Numbered from the stretch's first letter, positions 28,899 through 37,347 are shown. The stretch: 64,000 nt of DNA from Acidiferrum sp963771295 (GCA_963771295.1 CAVYTB010000014.1:1-64000), one strand, 5' to 3'. Program-made: numbers and translations. The notes: a model not told the origin generated them from the letters alone.

Positions 28899-30302
28899 TC
28901 AATCGGGCAGTTGGTCTCCTTCAGGCTCGCGCAGCCAGAAACTCCCGATCAGCGACCCCGTGTAAGCGAGGACGGCAAGCGCGCCGGACGAGTATGCAAG
29001 ACGAGCAGTCGCGCTGGCACCAGGCATGATGTTGGTGAGTTGCGTCGTGAGAAGCACGCCCGATGCGCCAATCACGCGGGCTCCGATGTTGATTGCGAAA
29101 CTCTCGCCGGTGCCGCGCAAGTGCGTAGGATACATCCGCGGCAGGTAATTCCCCCAAAAACTGAACGGCCCGTTTAACAGCAGACCTGCCAGAAATATCC
29201 CATACTTGACAAGCACCAAACTGTGCGTCGCAGCAAAAAAATAGAGGTAAGAAAAGACAATCAACCCGGGAACCAAGAAAACGCGCAAGAGGCGCCTCTG
29301 GGTCGCGATTCGAACTACAAGGAAAACAAACAGCAAGCGGCCAACAATCGTGCCAAGCTCCTGAAACAGTTGGACGCCACTCACGGTTTGCTCTACTACG
29401 CGAGGTGCGAGGCTCCGTACTTCGGGAAGTCCGGGAACCATGCGAGGAGTTTGAAGAATGACCCCGGAAGCCAGGGCATAACTGCACGCCACCAAAAACG
29501 TAGAGACCAAAGTGGTCTTTCGCAGAGCGGGCCGGAACAGTTCCGCGAAGCTCGGTCGCTTCAAGGTTCCTTTGGATTTCTTCTCCTGCCAGATTGGCGA
29601 CTCGGGCAAGAACGGCCGTGCAAGGATGAGTGGAATCGCGGGGATCAGTCCGGACAAGAGGGTATAGCGCCAAGCCTCGTGGCTGCCGTGGATGGCTGGA
29701 AACCGTTCGGCGTAGCTGACGGCAATATAATAGGCTCCCGTCACCATGAGTCCCCCACAACCGAAGGCTGCCTGCGTATAACCCAGTACGGATTCACGCT
29801 GCTTGGGATTGGAGAAGAGCTCCGCCACCCACGCTACCCCGGCTACAAATTCGACACACACGCCGATGATGGTGGTGCAACGAAAAAACAATAGCTGCGG
29901 CAATGTAAGTGCAAAGCTGGCGGCACAAGCCGAGAGGGCATACAACAAGATGCTCCATACCAGGACACGCCGGCGCCCTAAAAGGTCGGTAAGGTAGCCC
30001 CCCAGGAGCCCAAAGATACCCCCCGAAGCCAATGGTAAATAAAACAGCAGTCCCACCCAGAGGTTGTAGCTCGGACTGCCTAGCTTGAAGTTCCCGAGAG
30101 CGGCGAGTGCAGGACGGGCAATGAGCGGCAACACTAACGTCTCGTAAAGATCGAACGCAAAGCCGAGTGCGGCGACTCCACAGATGACCCATTGCCGAGG
30201 TGTTAGGCGGGCGAAGGCAGAGTCAAGTTCCGAATCTCTTAAGCCATTAGTCAACGCATGCTCTTTTCTGTAAGTTTTCGCAAGAACATTCTCCACCGTC
30301 AA
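28899..30302 (-). CDS. Major facilitator superfamily transporter
   Basis: A 467-residue twelve-helix MFS permease. The loop 2-3 signature is GYLTDLLGRRRVLVW, preceded by FAFDLYETLVLPLI, where acidic residues in helix 1 suit proton symport as in the sugar and aromatic-acid transporters. A cytoplasmic middle loop has PESPIWQEKKSKG. The start is uncertain: TTG 30302 or the in-frame GTG two codons later; there is no ATG nearby. It is divergent from a LysR regulator whose candidate operator lies between the two genes, so the regulator probably controls it. The substrate is not deducible. Confidence 0.85.
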   Translation of the reverse strand: MTVENVLAKTYRKEHALTNGLRDSELDSAFARLTPRQWVICGVAALGFAFDLYETLVLPLIARPALAALGNFKLGSPSYNLWVGLLFYLPLASGGIFGLLGGYLTDLLGRRRVLVWSILLYALSACAASFALTLPQLLFFRCTTIIGVCVEFVAGVAWVAELFSNPKQRESVLGYTQAAFGCGGLMVTGAYYIAVSYAERFPAIHGSHEAWRYTLLSGLIPAIPLILARPFLPESPIWQEKKSKGTLKRPSFAELFRPALRKTTLVSTFLVACSYALASGVILQTPRMVPGLPEVRSLAPRVVEQTVSGVQLFQELGTIVGRLLFVFLVVRIATQRRLLRVFLVPGLIVFSYLYFFAATHSLVLVKYGIFLAGLLLNGPFSFWGNYLPRMYPTHLRGTGESFAINIGARVIGASGVLLTTQLTNIMPGASATARLAYSSGALAVLAYTGSLIGSFWLREPEGDQLPD

Positions 30303-30347
30303 GCGATTGGCCCCACAATCCGCCTGCCTTATTTCAATTCACACAGT

Positions 30348-30360
30348 CTTGTGATACAAG
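30348..30360. promoter_or_regulatory. Candidate LysR operator between MFS and LysR genes
   Basis: A 13-bp palindrome CTTGT-GAT-ACAAG in the divergent space. Its size and symmetry suit a LysR-type recognition box, 37 bp before the preferred lysR start. Inference from position and symmetry. Confidence 0.45.
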
Positions 30361-30397
30361 TTCAAATATTTCAATGATTGTTGAGGATGATTCAGCA

Positions 30398-31312
30398 ATG
30401 GATTTTACTTCCCGCCAGTTCCGCGCCTTCTTGCTGGTGGCGCAGCATCGAAGTTTTTCGCGCGCCGCGGAAGCCCTCTACATCACCCCATCTGGCTTGA
30501 GCGTTTTGATTCGAGAGCTGGAAACCCAACTCGGATTTCGCTTGTTTGATCGCACGACGCGCCACGTCGGGTTGACAACTTACGGCAATGAACTGCTTGG
30601 CGTTGTTCGGGAGAGCCTGGAAAAGGTTGATGGCACTGTCTCGCGCATCGGGCAGTCGGCCGCCGAAGCTAGCCACACTTTGTCCGTTGGCGCGCCCCCA
30701 CTGGTCGCGGCCAACATACTGCCGGAAGCCATTAAGGAATTCCGCTCCCACCGGCGCGACCTCCGAATCCAAGTGTTCGATGTGGGCGGACCCGCTCTTT
30801 CTCAGATGGTTGTGAACGGCAAATTGGATATGAGCGTCGGTGCGTTTTTTGAGCCGGCGCCTGGAATCCGTCGCACCCCATTGTTTCGCTTTTCCTTGAT
30901 GGTGATTCGCCCCGATGACGATCCGGCATTGCGCCGCACATCTACCACCTGGTCCGCTCTGAAGGGACAGCCGCTGGTCTCGCTCGTGTCGGGCAGCGTC
31001 GTCCAGCAGTTCATCGACAAGCATTTGGCCCGCGCCGGGATTTTCGTTCCTCGGCGCGCCATCTTCAATTATCTCGATACCATGATCGCCATGGTAGAGG
31101 CAGGCGAGGGCATTGCCGTCATCCCTTCGTTCGTATTGCCCGCATGCCGAAATCGCAAAGTTGCTATGAGCAAGCTGACTAATCCGGTTGTAAACGTGGA
31201 CTTCTCGCGAATCAGCCTTCGTGGGAAAAAGCTGCCGCCTGGCGCGGACGATTTCACATCATTCCTTCAGAGCTATATCGCCCGATGGGCCGGCCGCGCC
31301 GGCATTCTCTAA
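30398..31312 (+). CDS. LysR-family transcriptional regulator
   Basis: A 304-residue regulator. The N-terminal winged helix-turn-helix is RQFRAFLLVAQHRSFSRAAE followed by LYITPSGLSVLIRELE, and the C-terminal substrate-binding fold begins near residue 90 (HTLSVGAPPLVAANILPEAI). ATG 30398 (MDFTSRQF) fits the family's usual start with GAGG 11 nt upstream; an ATG at 30374 is also in frame. Divergent from the MFS transporter, which it probably activates in response to that transporter's substrate. Confidence 0.9.
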   Translation: MDFTSRQFRAFLLVAQHRSFSRAAEALYITPSGLSVLIRELETQLGFRLFDRTTRHVGLTTYGNELLGVVRESLEKVDGTVSRIGQSAAEASHTLSVGAPPLVAANILPEAIKEFRSHRRDLRIQVFDVGGPALSQMVVNGKLDMSVGAFFEPAPGIRRTPLFRFSLMVIRPDDDPALRRTSTTWSALKGQPLVSLVSGSVVQQFIDKHLARAGIFVPRRAIFNYLDTMIAMVEAGEGIAVIPSFVLPACRNRKVAMSKLTNPVVNVDFSRISLRGKKLPPGADDFTSFLQSYIARWAGRAGIL

Positions 31313-31404
31313 CCATCGAAAAGCCGTCGCTCATAATAGCTCTGTGATCATACGGACGGATCGTGCCCGAGTGACGGGCAAACCGGAAGCAATGCCGGGC
31401 CTGT

Positions 31405-31567
31405 TGTGGGAAGTTTGAGATTCCTCGGATTCGCGGCGAAGAGATCCTCCATAACGTCGCTCCGTCTCCTGGTTTTTCGGAAACTAGATTCTCAGTGGTT
31501 CGGTCAGTGGACGAAGGCTGCCAGGCTAGAAATAGTTTGTTGAAACCATTCGGTAGTCTGCCGAATA
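31405..31567. repeat. Long diverged repeat, copy A
   Basis: About 150 bp aligned by eye with 35716-35878. Shared blocks are AACTAGATTCTCAGT and TGAAACCATTCGGT, with compensating-looking changes in the hairpin ending CCGAAT. Neither copy keeps an open frame common to both, so this is more likely a dispersed non-coding element or RNA than a protein gene. Confidence 0.5.
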
Positions 31568-31802
31568 CTCTGTCGTTTTCCGACTCGTTGAGAGAATTAC
31601 GGTTGGGTCTTCGACGGATGCCTGCCCGCAGTCTGCAATCTGACCAGTCGAATGTAGCGAACTTTAAGCACACTGTTTCCTGCTGGTTACGAGAGGGTCG
31701 AATTTACAATTCTGGCGCCAAGAATAGAAGTTGCACCCAATTGCACCCAAACAGTGTTGTTATCAACTTCCATATAAGCGAGTGAAACTAAAGAGGAAGA
31801 AT

Positions 31803-31850
31803 GGCTCCCCGGGCTAGATTCGAACTAGCAACCCTTCGGTTAACAGTCGA
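31803..31850 (-). tRNA. 3' half of a tRNA-Asn(GUU) gene (attachment-site remnant)
   Basis: On the minus strand the sequence runs CTGTTAACCGAAGGGTTGC then TAGTTCGAATCTAGC then CCGGGGAGCCA: anticodon loop with GTT, 3' anticodon strand, variable loop, complete T arm, 3' acceptor strand and CCA. The 5' side does not continue as a tRNA (no D arm, and the bases before the loop do not pair with CCGAA). Homology therefore begins at the anticodon loop, as expected when a tyrosine integrase recombines there and leaves the displaced 3' half at one end. Confidence 0.75.
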
Positions 31851-32256
31851 GCGGGACAAAAATCTAAGTGCCGCGTATGGTGTCGCTTAAATAAGACTCG
31901 GAGCCATTCTTACTTTTCTAGCTGCACCCAATCCTGCACCCAAAAAGTGTTCGCGATCAGCGCACGGACAGTTGATGGGTTACATCCCACAACCCCGTTT
32001 GGACCAGATAGGCGCGAGTCCCCAACGTCCGAGCGTGACCGGGCCGGGCCCGGATGGCGAGCCTCTAGCACAACTCGGGGAGAAGAAAGGAAAAAGAGAA
32101 AGAAGAAGCTGGAAATCGCCAATGGTAAATCGGGAGCCCAAAAACCAATAGGCCTGAAAATCAAAGCGTGCGAACAGCAGCTCCTCTGAGTTAAAGACAA
32201 TTTGATTTTGATAACGTGCAAAGACGGGATTAGGATGAGTTGACGGCCAGGCCCAC

Positions 32257-35200
32257 ATGATCGGCAAACGCGTTTCACACTACAAAATCGAAGAGCAGAT
32301 TGGCGCGGGCGGCATGGGTGTGGTGTACCGCGCGCACGATGAGGAATTGCAGCGCAGTGTTGCTCTGAAGGTACTGCCACCGGGCCTGCTCGCGGAAGAG
32401 TCGGCGCGCCGTCGATTCCGGAAGGAGGCGCTGGCACTGGCGAAGCTGAACCACCCCAATATTGCCACTGTGCACGAATTCGGCAGCGAGCAGGACCTGG
32501 ATTTCCTGGTAACGGAGTATATCGCCGGGGAAACGCTAGACCAGAAGCTGGCGAATGGGGCGTTGACAGAGAAAGAAGTAGTGCGTCTGGGAAACCAGTT
32601 GGCGCAAGGACTGGAGGCAGCGCACGCCGAAGGGATCGTGCACCGGGATTTGAAGCCAGGAAATCTGCGCATCACTCCGGACGGACGTTTGAAGGTCTTG
32701 GATTTTGGACTCGCGCAGTTGCTCCCGAAAGCAGGAGAAGCAGATGCCGCGGCAACGCTGACGCAAACGCAGGCGCTGGTGGGAACATTGCCATACATGC
32801 CGCCGGAACAGTTGCGGGGAGAAGAGACCGACGCCAGGAGCGACATCTGGGCGGCGGGAGCAGTGCTCTACGAAATGGCGACGGGACGGCGCGCGTTTCC
32901 AGAGACCAACGGACCGCTGCTGATCAGCGCGATTCTCAATCACGATCCACAAGCGCCAAGCAAATTAAACCGCAAGATTTCGCCGGGCCTGGAAATGATT
33001 GTGTTGAAGGCACTGGCCAAGGATCCGGCGCACCGTTATCAGAGCGCAAAAGAATTGGGAGTAGATCTGGAGAGGCTGACGGCCGGAGTCACGCCTCGGG
33101 CAAAACCGTCGAGAGACGCGGCAAGAACGTGGCTGGTGGCGGGATGCGTGGCGGCGGTGCTCTTGCTGGCGGCGGGCGGATATTTCTACCGGCATCGGAC
33201 TCCGGGGACGAAACTGATTGGCGGCGCTGGCGGGAGCGTGGCGAAAAAGACGCGGCGGTCTGTGGCGGTGCTCGGTTTCAAGAATCTGGCCGGAAGACCA
33301 GAGATGGCATGGATGTCGACGGCGCTCTCGGAAATGCTGACTACGGAATTGGCAGCAGGAGAACAATTGCGAATGATTTCAGGCGAAAGTGTCGCGCAGA
33401 TGAAACTCAACGTGGCGCCGACGGAGACGGAGAGCTACAGCAAGGAGACGCTGGAGCGGATCCGAGAAATTCTAGGGACGGATGAAGTCGTTATGGGAAC
33501 TTATGTGCCGGTCGGCGACGGAGAAATCCGGCTGGACGTGCGGCTCCAGGACACCACAGCGGGAGAGACGCTGGCATCCGTATCGGCGAAAGGAACGGAA
33601 GACCATCTGGATGAATTGGTCAGCAAGGCGGGAGCGGAGCTACGGGAGAAACTGGGAGTCGCGGGAATCTCGACGAGCGAATCGGCCCAGGTCAAGGCGA
33701 CGCTGCCGGTAAATCGCGAAGCAGCCAGATTCTACGCCGAAGGCCTGGCCAAGCTGCGTGTGTACGACAGCCTGGGCGCACGAGCGCTGTTGGAGAAGTC
33801 GTTGGCGCTCGAGCCGAGCTTCGCGTTGTCTCATGGGGCGCTGGGCGCGGCGTGGTCAAATCTGGGATATGACGCGAAGGCGAAGGAGGAGATAAAGAAG
33901 GCCTTCGAGATGTCGGATGGCATGTCGCGGGAAGATCGCCTGCAGTTGGAAGCGAAGTACCGCGAGAGCGCGCTGGAAGGAGATAAAGCCATCGAGCTGT
34001 ACCAGACGCTATTCAATTTTTTTCCGGACAATCTCGAATATGGGTTGCAGCTGGCCAACGCGCAGCGCACCTTCGGGAAGGTGGATGCTTCAACGGAAAC
34101 AATTGGGAAGTTGAGAAACTTACCGGCGCCTGTGAAGAATGATCCCCGCATCGATTTGGCAGACGCAATGACCAGTCGGGCGCGCGGCGATTTCAAAGGC
34201 GTTTTAAGCGCTGCGGGGCGAGCCGCCGAGAAGGCACAGGCACAGGGTTCACAATTGCTCGTGGCACGGGCCCTGGCTTTGCAGTGCATGGCGCAAAGAA
34301 ATCTGGGGGACGTGCCGAAGGCTATAGAATTGTGCGCGAAAGCCAAGGATATCTTTGCCGCGACCGGGGATCTGAGCGGGGTGGCGCATACCCTGAACAA
34401 TCTTGGAAATTGCTATTACGACCAGGGAAATCTGGCGGACGCGAAGAAAACCTACGAGGAAACCCTCGCGATCTACCGCAAAATCGGAAACCAGAGTGGG
34501 TTGGCCGGAGCAATGGACAATATTGCCAGCGTGCTGGGAGACATGGGAAAGCTGGAGGAAGCGAAAAAGCTCTCCCAGGGCGCGCTGCAGATCTACCGCG
34601 AGATTGGGGATTACACCGGTGAGGGCGAGACGCTGAATAACATCGCGGCGGAATATGTAACCGAAGGAAACCTAGCTGACGCCGCTCTGGCATTCGAAGA
34701 ATCACTGAATATCTGGAAGCTCAAGGGCGATAAGAACGGCATGGCCACGGCTCTGACAAACCTGGCGGAACTGCTGCTGGACCAGGGGAAACTGGCGGAG
34801 TCCAAGAGCAAGTACGAAGAGGCGCTGGCGATATTCACGGCAGCTGGGGAAAAAGGAAAGACCACCTACCAATTAATCGGCCTGGGTGAGGTGTTGTACG
34901 CACAAGGCGAGTTGGCAAGCGCGCGCGAGAAATATGAAGAAGTAGTGATCATGGCCCGGGAAAATCAGGATAAGCATCAGTTGTCGGCGGCATTAGCGGG
35001 ACTCGCAGGAGTCTTGCTGAGCGAAGGCGATTTGAAGGGGGCGAGGGAAAAGTACGAGGAGTCCCTGAAAATTCGAAAGGAAATTGGAGAGCAAGCGACG
35101 GAAGCGGAAAGCGGTGTGGGGTTGGCGCAAGTGGCACTGGAAGAAAGGAAGGCGGGAGAGGCAGAGAGGCTGGCGCGCGCCGCACTGGAAGAATTTCGCA

Positions 35201-35619
35201 AGGAGAAATTGCGCGAAGACGAGATTGCGGCGCGCGCGGTGTTAGCACAGGCGCTACTGGCGCAGGGAAGAAGCGGGGATGCGCAGAAAGAGATTGACGC
35301 TGGTGCTGCACTTGCGGGGAAGACGTCAATGGTGTCAGTGCGACTGGAATTTGCGATTGCCGCGGCGAGAGTCCGTGCTGCGACAGGAAATGCTGACGCG
35401 GCCGTGAGGAGTCTGCAAGCGAATCAGGCCGAGGCGGACAAATATGGTTACGGGGGAAATTCCTATGAGATTCAGTTGGCATTGGCTGAGCTCGAGATGA
35501 AGTCGGGCAAAACAGAGGCCGGAAAAACGCGGATGAAGAGTCTGGCGAAAGATGCCCGGGCGAAGGGGTTTGGGTTGATTGCGGATAAGGCAGCGAGGGT
35601 GTTGAGAGATGAGGCGTAG
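32257..35619 (+). CDS. Very large transmembrane Ser/Thr kinase with long TPR array
   Basis: A 1120-residue kinase. Kinase domain ~9-270: GAGGMGVVYRAHD, Lys38 in VALKVL, catalytic Asp131 in HRDLKPGNL, DFG 149-151, YMPPEQLRGEETD. Membrane helix ~290-308 (WLVAGCVAAVLLLAAGGYF), then a FlgO/TolB-N-like domain (SVAVLGFKNLAGRPEMAWMS), then about ten or more TPR units, many with the LNNLGNCYYDQGNLADAKK pattern of the TPR_12/kinesin-light-chain type. ATG 32257. It lies inside the tRNA-fragment-rich segment and is flanked by long repeats A and B, so it may have moved as a unit (inference). The codon pattern is more AAG/GAG-rich than that of its neighbours. Confidence 0.92.
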   Translation: MIGKRVSHYKIEEQIGAGGMGVVYRAHDEELQRSVALKVLPPGLLAEESARRRFRKEALALAKLNHPNIATVHEFGSEQDLDFLVTEYIAGETLDQKLANGALTEKEVVRLGNQLAQGLEAAHAEGIVHRDLKPGNLRITPDGRLKVLDFGLAQLLPKAGEADAAATLTQTQALVGTLPYMPPEQLRGEETDARSDIWAAGAVLYEMATGRRAFPETNGPLLISAILNHDPQAPSKLNRKISPGLEMIVLKALAKDPAHRYQSAKELGVDLERLTAGVTPRAKPSRDAARTWLVAGCVAAVLLLAAGGYFYRHRTPGTKLIGGAGGSVAKKTRRSVAVLGFKNLAGRPEMAWMSTALSEMLTTELAAGEQLRMISGESVAQMKLNVAPTETESYSKETLERIREILGTDEVVMGTYVPVGDGEIRLDVRLQDTTAGETLASVSAKGTEDHLDELVSKAGAELREKLGVAGISTSESAQVKATLPVNREAARFYAEGLAKLRVYDSLGARALLEKSLALEPSFALSHGALGAAWSNLGYDAKAKEEIKKAFEMSDGMSREDRLQLEAKYRESALEGDKAIELYQTLFNFFPDNLEYGLQLANAQRTFGKVDASTETIGKLRNLPAPVKNDPRIDLADAMTSRARGDFKGVLSAAGRAAEKAQAQGSQLLVARALALQCMAQRNLGDVPKAIELCAKAKDIFAATGDLSGVAHTLNNLGNCYYDQGNLADAKKTYEETLAIYRKIGNQSGLAGAMDNIASVLGDMGKLEEAKKLSQGALQIYREIGDYTGEGETLNNIAAEYVTEGNLADAALAFEESLNIWKLKGDKNGMATALTNLAELLLDQGKLAESKSKYEEALAIFTAAGEKGKTTYQLIGLGEVLYAQGELASAREKYEEVVIMARENQDKHQLSAALAGLAGVLLSEGDLKGAREKYEESLKIRKEIGEQATEAESGVGLAQVALEERKAGEAERLARAALEEFRKEKLREDEIAARAVLAQALLAQGRSGDAQKEIDAGAALAGKTSMVSVRLEFAIAAARVRAATGNADAAVRSLQANQAEADKYGYGGNSYEIQLALAELEMKSGKTEAGKTRMKSLAKDARAKGFGLIADKAARVLRDEA

Positions 35620-35715
35620 GGTAGGCCGGAAGAAAGCGGTCCCCGCCGAGAATTGAGTTTCGGCGCGCTTTGCTGCGAGCGGCACCTGGCCGTTATTCCG
35701 GGCCAGAAGTCCCGA

Positions 35716-35878
35716 TCTGGGAAATGTGGAATTCGCGAGGCTCCCGGCGAACACATCCCTCGGTAACGCAGCTGTGTTTCTTGATTTTCGCGAACTAGAT
35801 TCTCAGTTCTTCCGTTAGGGGCGGAAGTCTCAGCGGGCTGAAATAGCTTCTTGAAACCATTCGGTCACAGACCGAATG
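35716..35878. repeat. Long diverged repeat, copy B
   Basis: Counterpart of copy A, in the same orientation, in the 404-bp space between the kinase and the AbiE locus (35620-36023). It ends in a hairpin CATTCGGTCACAGACCGAATG. Nothing else is recognised in that space except the candidate operator at 35997-36013. Confidence 0.5.
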
Positions 35879-35996
35879 ATTGGGGACGTGAACCGAACCC
35901 AGGGCGCTCGAACCACGCTTGCAACTAGCAGCTCTTCTCTCGTACTCGTTTGAATAGTAGCCTTCGACCTTACAATATGTCGGGAGTTGTATATAC

Positions 35997-36013
35997 TTAC
36001 CGACGTTTGGTAA
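35997..36013. promoter_or_regulatory. Candidate AbiEi autoregulatory operator
   Basis: Inverted repeat TTACC-N7-GGTAA, 10 bp before the antitoxin start. AbiEi antitoxins are known to repress their own promoter through inverted repeats, so this is a reasonable operator candidate. A possible -10 (GTATATACT) overlaps its left side. Confidence 0.4.
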
Positions 36014-36023
36014 AGAGCATTTC

Positions 36024-36626
36024 ATGCCGAATCACCGCATAGCCGACGTCACGAAACTTGTGAAGAAGGCCGGAATACTACGTCCGCGAGACCTTCGGGC
36101 CCACGGCATCCCACGGGTGTACCTTCGCATGGCAGTTGACCAAGGCTCCGTCATGCAACTCGGTCGTGGACTCTACGTCGCTCGCGGTGCCCAGCCAACC
36201 GAACATCACAGCCTCGCACAAGCTTCGAAGCGCGTGCCCAAGGGAGTGGTTTGTCTTCTATCAGCTCTTCGTTTTCACGACCTGACAACTCAATCGCCGT
36301 TCGAGGTATGGCTTGCAATTGGTGATAAAGCACGCCTGCCTAAGCTCGACAATCCGCCACTGCATATAGTTCGGTTTTCGCGCAAAACACGCGCCTATGG
36401 AATTCAAGAGCACTCCATCGAAGGAGTCGCCGTTCGAGTCTTTTCGCCCGCGAAGACGGTTGCAGATTGCTTTAGATATAGGAACAAGATTGGACTTGAT
36501 ATTGCGCTTGAAGCCCTCCGCGAATGCCAGCGAAAGCGCCAGGCGACCACGGATGAAATCTGGAGAGCCGTCAAAGCATGTCGAGTAGCGAACGTCATGC
36601 GGCCTTATCTTGAGGCCCTATCGTGA
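36024..36626 (+). CDS. abiEi: AbiEi-family type IV antitoxin
   Basis: A 200-residue antitoxin with the N-terminal winged-helix domain typical of AbiEi (VKKAGILRPRDLRAHGIPRVYL, then QLGRGLYV) and the C-terminal antitoxin domain (GVVCLLSALRFHDLTTQSPFEVWLAI, FSPAKTVADCFRYRNKIGLD). It normally represses its own promoter and neutralises the nucleotidyltransferase toxin AbiEii in phage abortive infection. Here the toxin gene that overlaps its stop (GTGA) is frameshifted and truncated. The antitoxin is therefore an orphan survivor, and may still act as a regulator or cross-antitoxin. Confidence 0.88.
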   Translation: MPNHRIADVTKLVKKAGILRPRDLRAHGIPRVYLRMAVDQGSVMQLGRGLYVARGAQPTEHHSLAQASKRVPKGVVCLLSALRFHDLTTQSPFEVWLAIGDKARLPKLDNPPLHIVRFSRKTRAYGIQEHSIEGVAVRVFSPAKTVADCFRYRNKIGLDIALEALRECQRKRQATTDEIWRAVKACRVANVMRPYLEALS

Positions 36627-36880
36627 GGCGAGAAACGCCTCGGAATCTTGCCGCTTCTGTTCGTCAGAGGCTCTTCAACCGCGCCAGGAAAGGCACGAAG
36701 ACTTCGGCTCAGTTCTAACCAAGTATGGATTGGAAAGATTTCTTTATGGTTTGGCGCACTCACAATATCGGGACCAGTTTGCTTTTGACCCGGCAGTGCT
36801 TGCGGCGATGAAGAAAATGGAGACGACTTTGGACGCCATGAATGCTTGTGCACCAACTGTGCACCACATTAACTAGGGCA
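36623..36880 (+). pseudogene. Broken AbiEii nucleotidyltransferase toxin gene
   Basis: GTG at 36623 overlaps the antitoxin stop and opens with RETPRNLAASVRQRLFNRAR, the usual AbiEii start. After about 25 codons the match continues only in another frame (EDFGSVLTKYGLERFLYGLA then HSQYRDQFAF), so one base was lost near 36689-36693 (GGCACGAAGAC). The match ends soon after DQF. The expected KGAL and nucleotidyltransferase GSxxRxxxDxD region is missing and is replaced by an unrelated tail ending APTVHHIN next to the paired GTGCACC repeats. So the toxin lost its catalytic core by frameshift plus deletion, probably during an integration or excision event. Confidence 0.75.
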
Positions 36881-37347
36881 GTGTGGTGAGATGTTGAAAG
36901 TAAACGCCGGAGAGGTGACCGAGAGGCTGAAGGCGGCGGTTTGCTAATTCAATCTGCCCTGCTTGTGCCCATCGCTGTTCACGTATTTTCAATAGCTTGA
37001 GACGCTCTGATTCGCAGGAAATCACCTCAGTTGCAGACTTCTGTGCACCAATTGTGCACCAGATTTAACCACAGTTAACTCGCGATTTCACTTCAACGAA
37101 AAGCCGACTAGTCGATTGTAAAGGGGGGATTGAAGCCTCGGCAGTACCCGGTACGATTCGCCGTAGAGTCTGTTAGGCAGATGTTCCGTCAGTTTTTCGC
37201 GTTCACCGCCGGTTCAGGAAATTACGCCATTCGAAGCGGCCCGGAGTTCGACGGCTTTCGAGAGCTCTATCCTGGGGATATTGTGCCTCTCGAAAATGTC
37301 GAAATGTCTGAGTGGATCGGGTTTTATTTCTTTTATAATTCTCGCCG
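36881..37347. other. Non-coding region with tRNA-Ser fragment and paired repeats
   Basis: It contains the tRNA-Ser 5' half (36909-36947), and the pair TGTGCACCAATTGTGCACCA near 37041-37060, which mirrors the pair GTGCACCAACTGTGCACCAC just left of it (near 36847-36866). An open frame at 37130-37468 overlaps the transposase start and is not believed. Confidence 0.5.
36909..36947 (+). tRNA. 5' half of a tRNA-Ser(GCU) gene
   Basis: GGAGAGGTGACCGAGAGGC and TGAAGGCGGCGGTTTGCTAA give the acceptor 5' strand, D arm, 5' anticodon strand GCGGT and the loop TTGCTAA with anticodon GCT. The next bases (TTCAATCTG) do not pair with GCGGT, and no variable arm or T arm follows. The gene is cut immediately after the anticodon loop. 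It cannot be a working tRNA. Confidence 0.72.

Larger units (their letters stand above)
31313..32256. other. Non-coding region: repeats and tRNA-Asn fragment
   Basis: About 940 bp without a convincing gene. It holds, in order: a degenerate REP-like copy (31369-31405), long repeat A (31405-31567), the pair TTGCACCCAATTGCACCCAA near 31731-31750, a tRNA-Asn 3' half (31803-31850, minus strand), and a second pair TGCACCCAATCCTGCACCCA near 31923-31942. An 11-bp inverted repeat AGAATGGCTCC/GGAGCCATTCT lies at 31798-31808 and 31900-31910. Confidence 0.6.

Noticed and set aside
31802..31910. An intact, unusually long tRNA
   Set aside because: The outer ends pair, but there is no normal D arm and two competing anticodon-like loops; only the 3' half matches tRNA-Asn.
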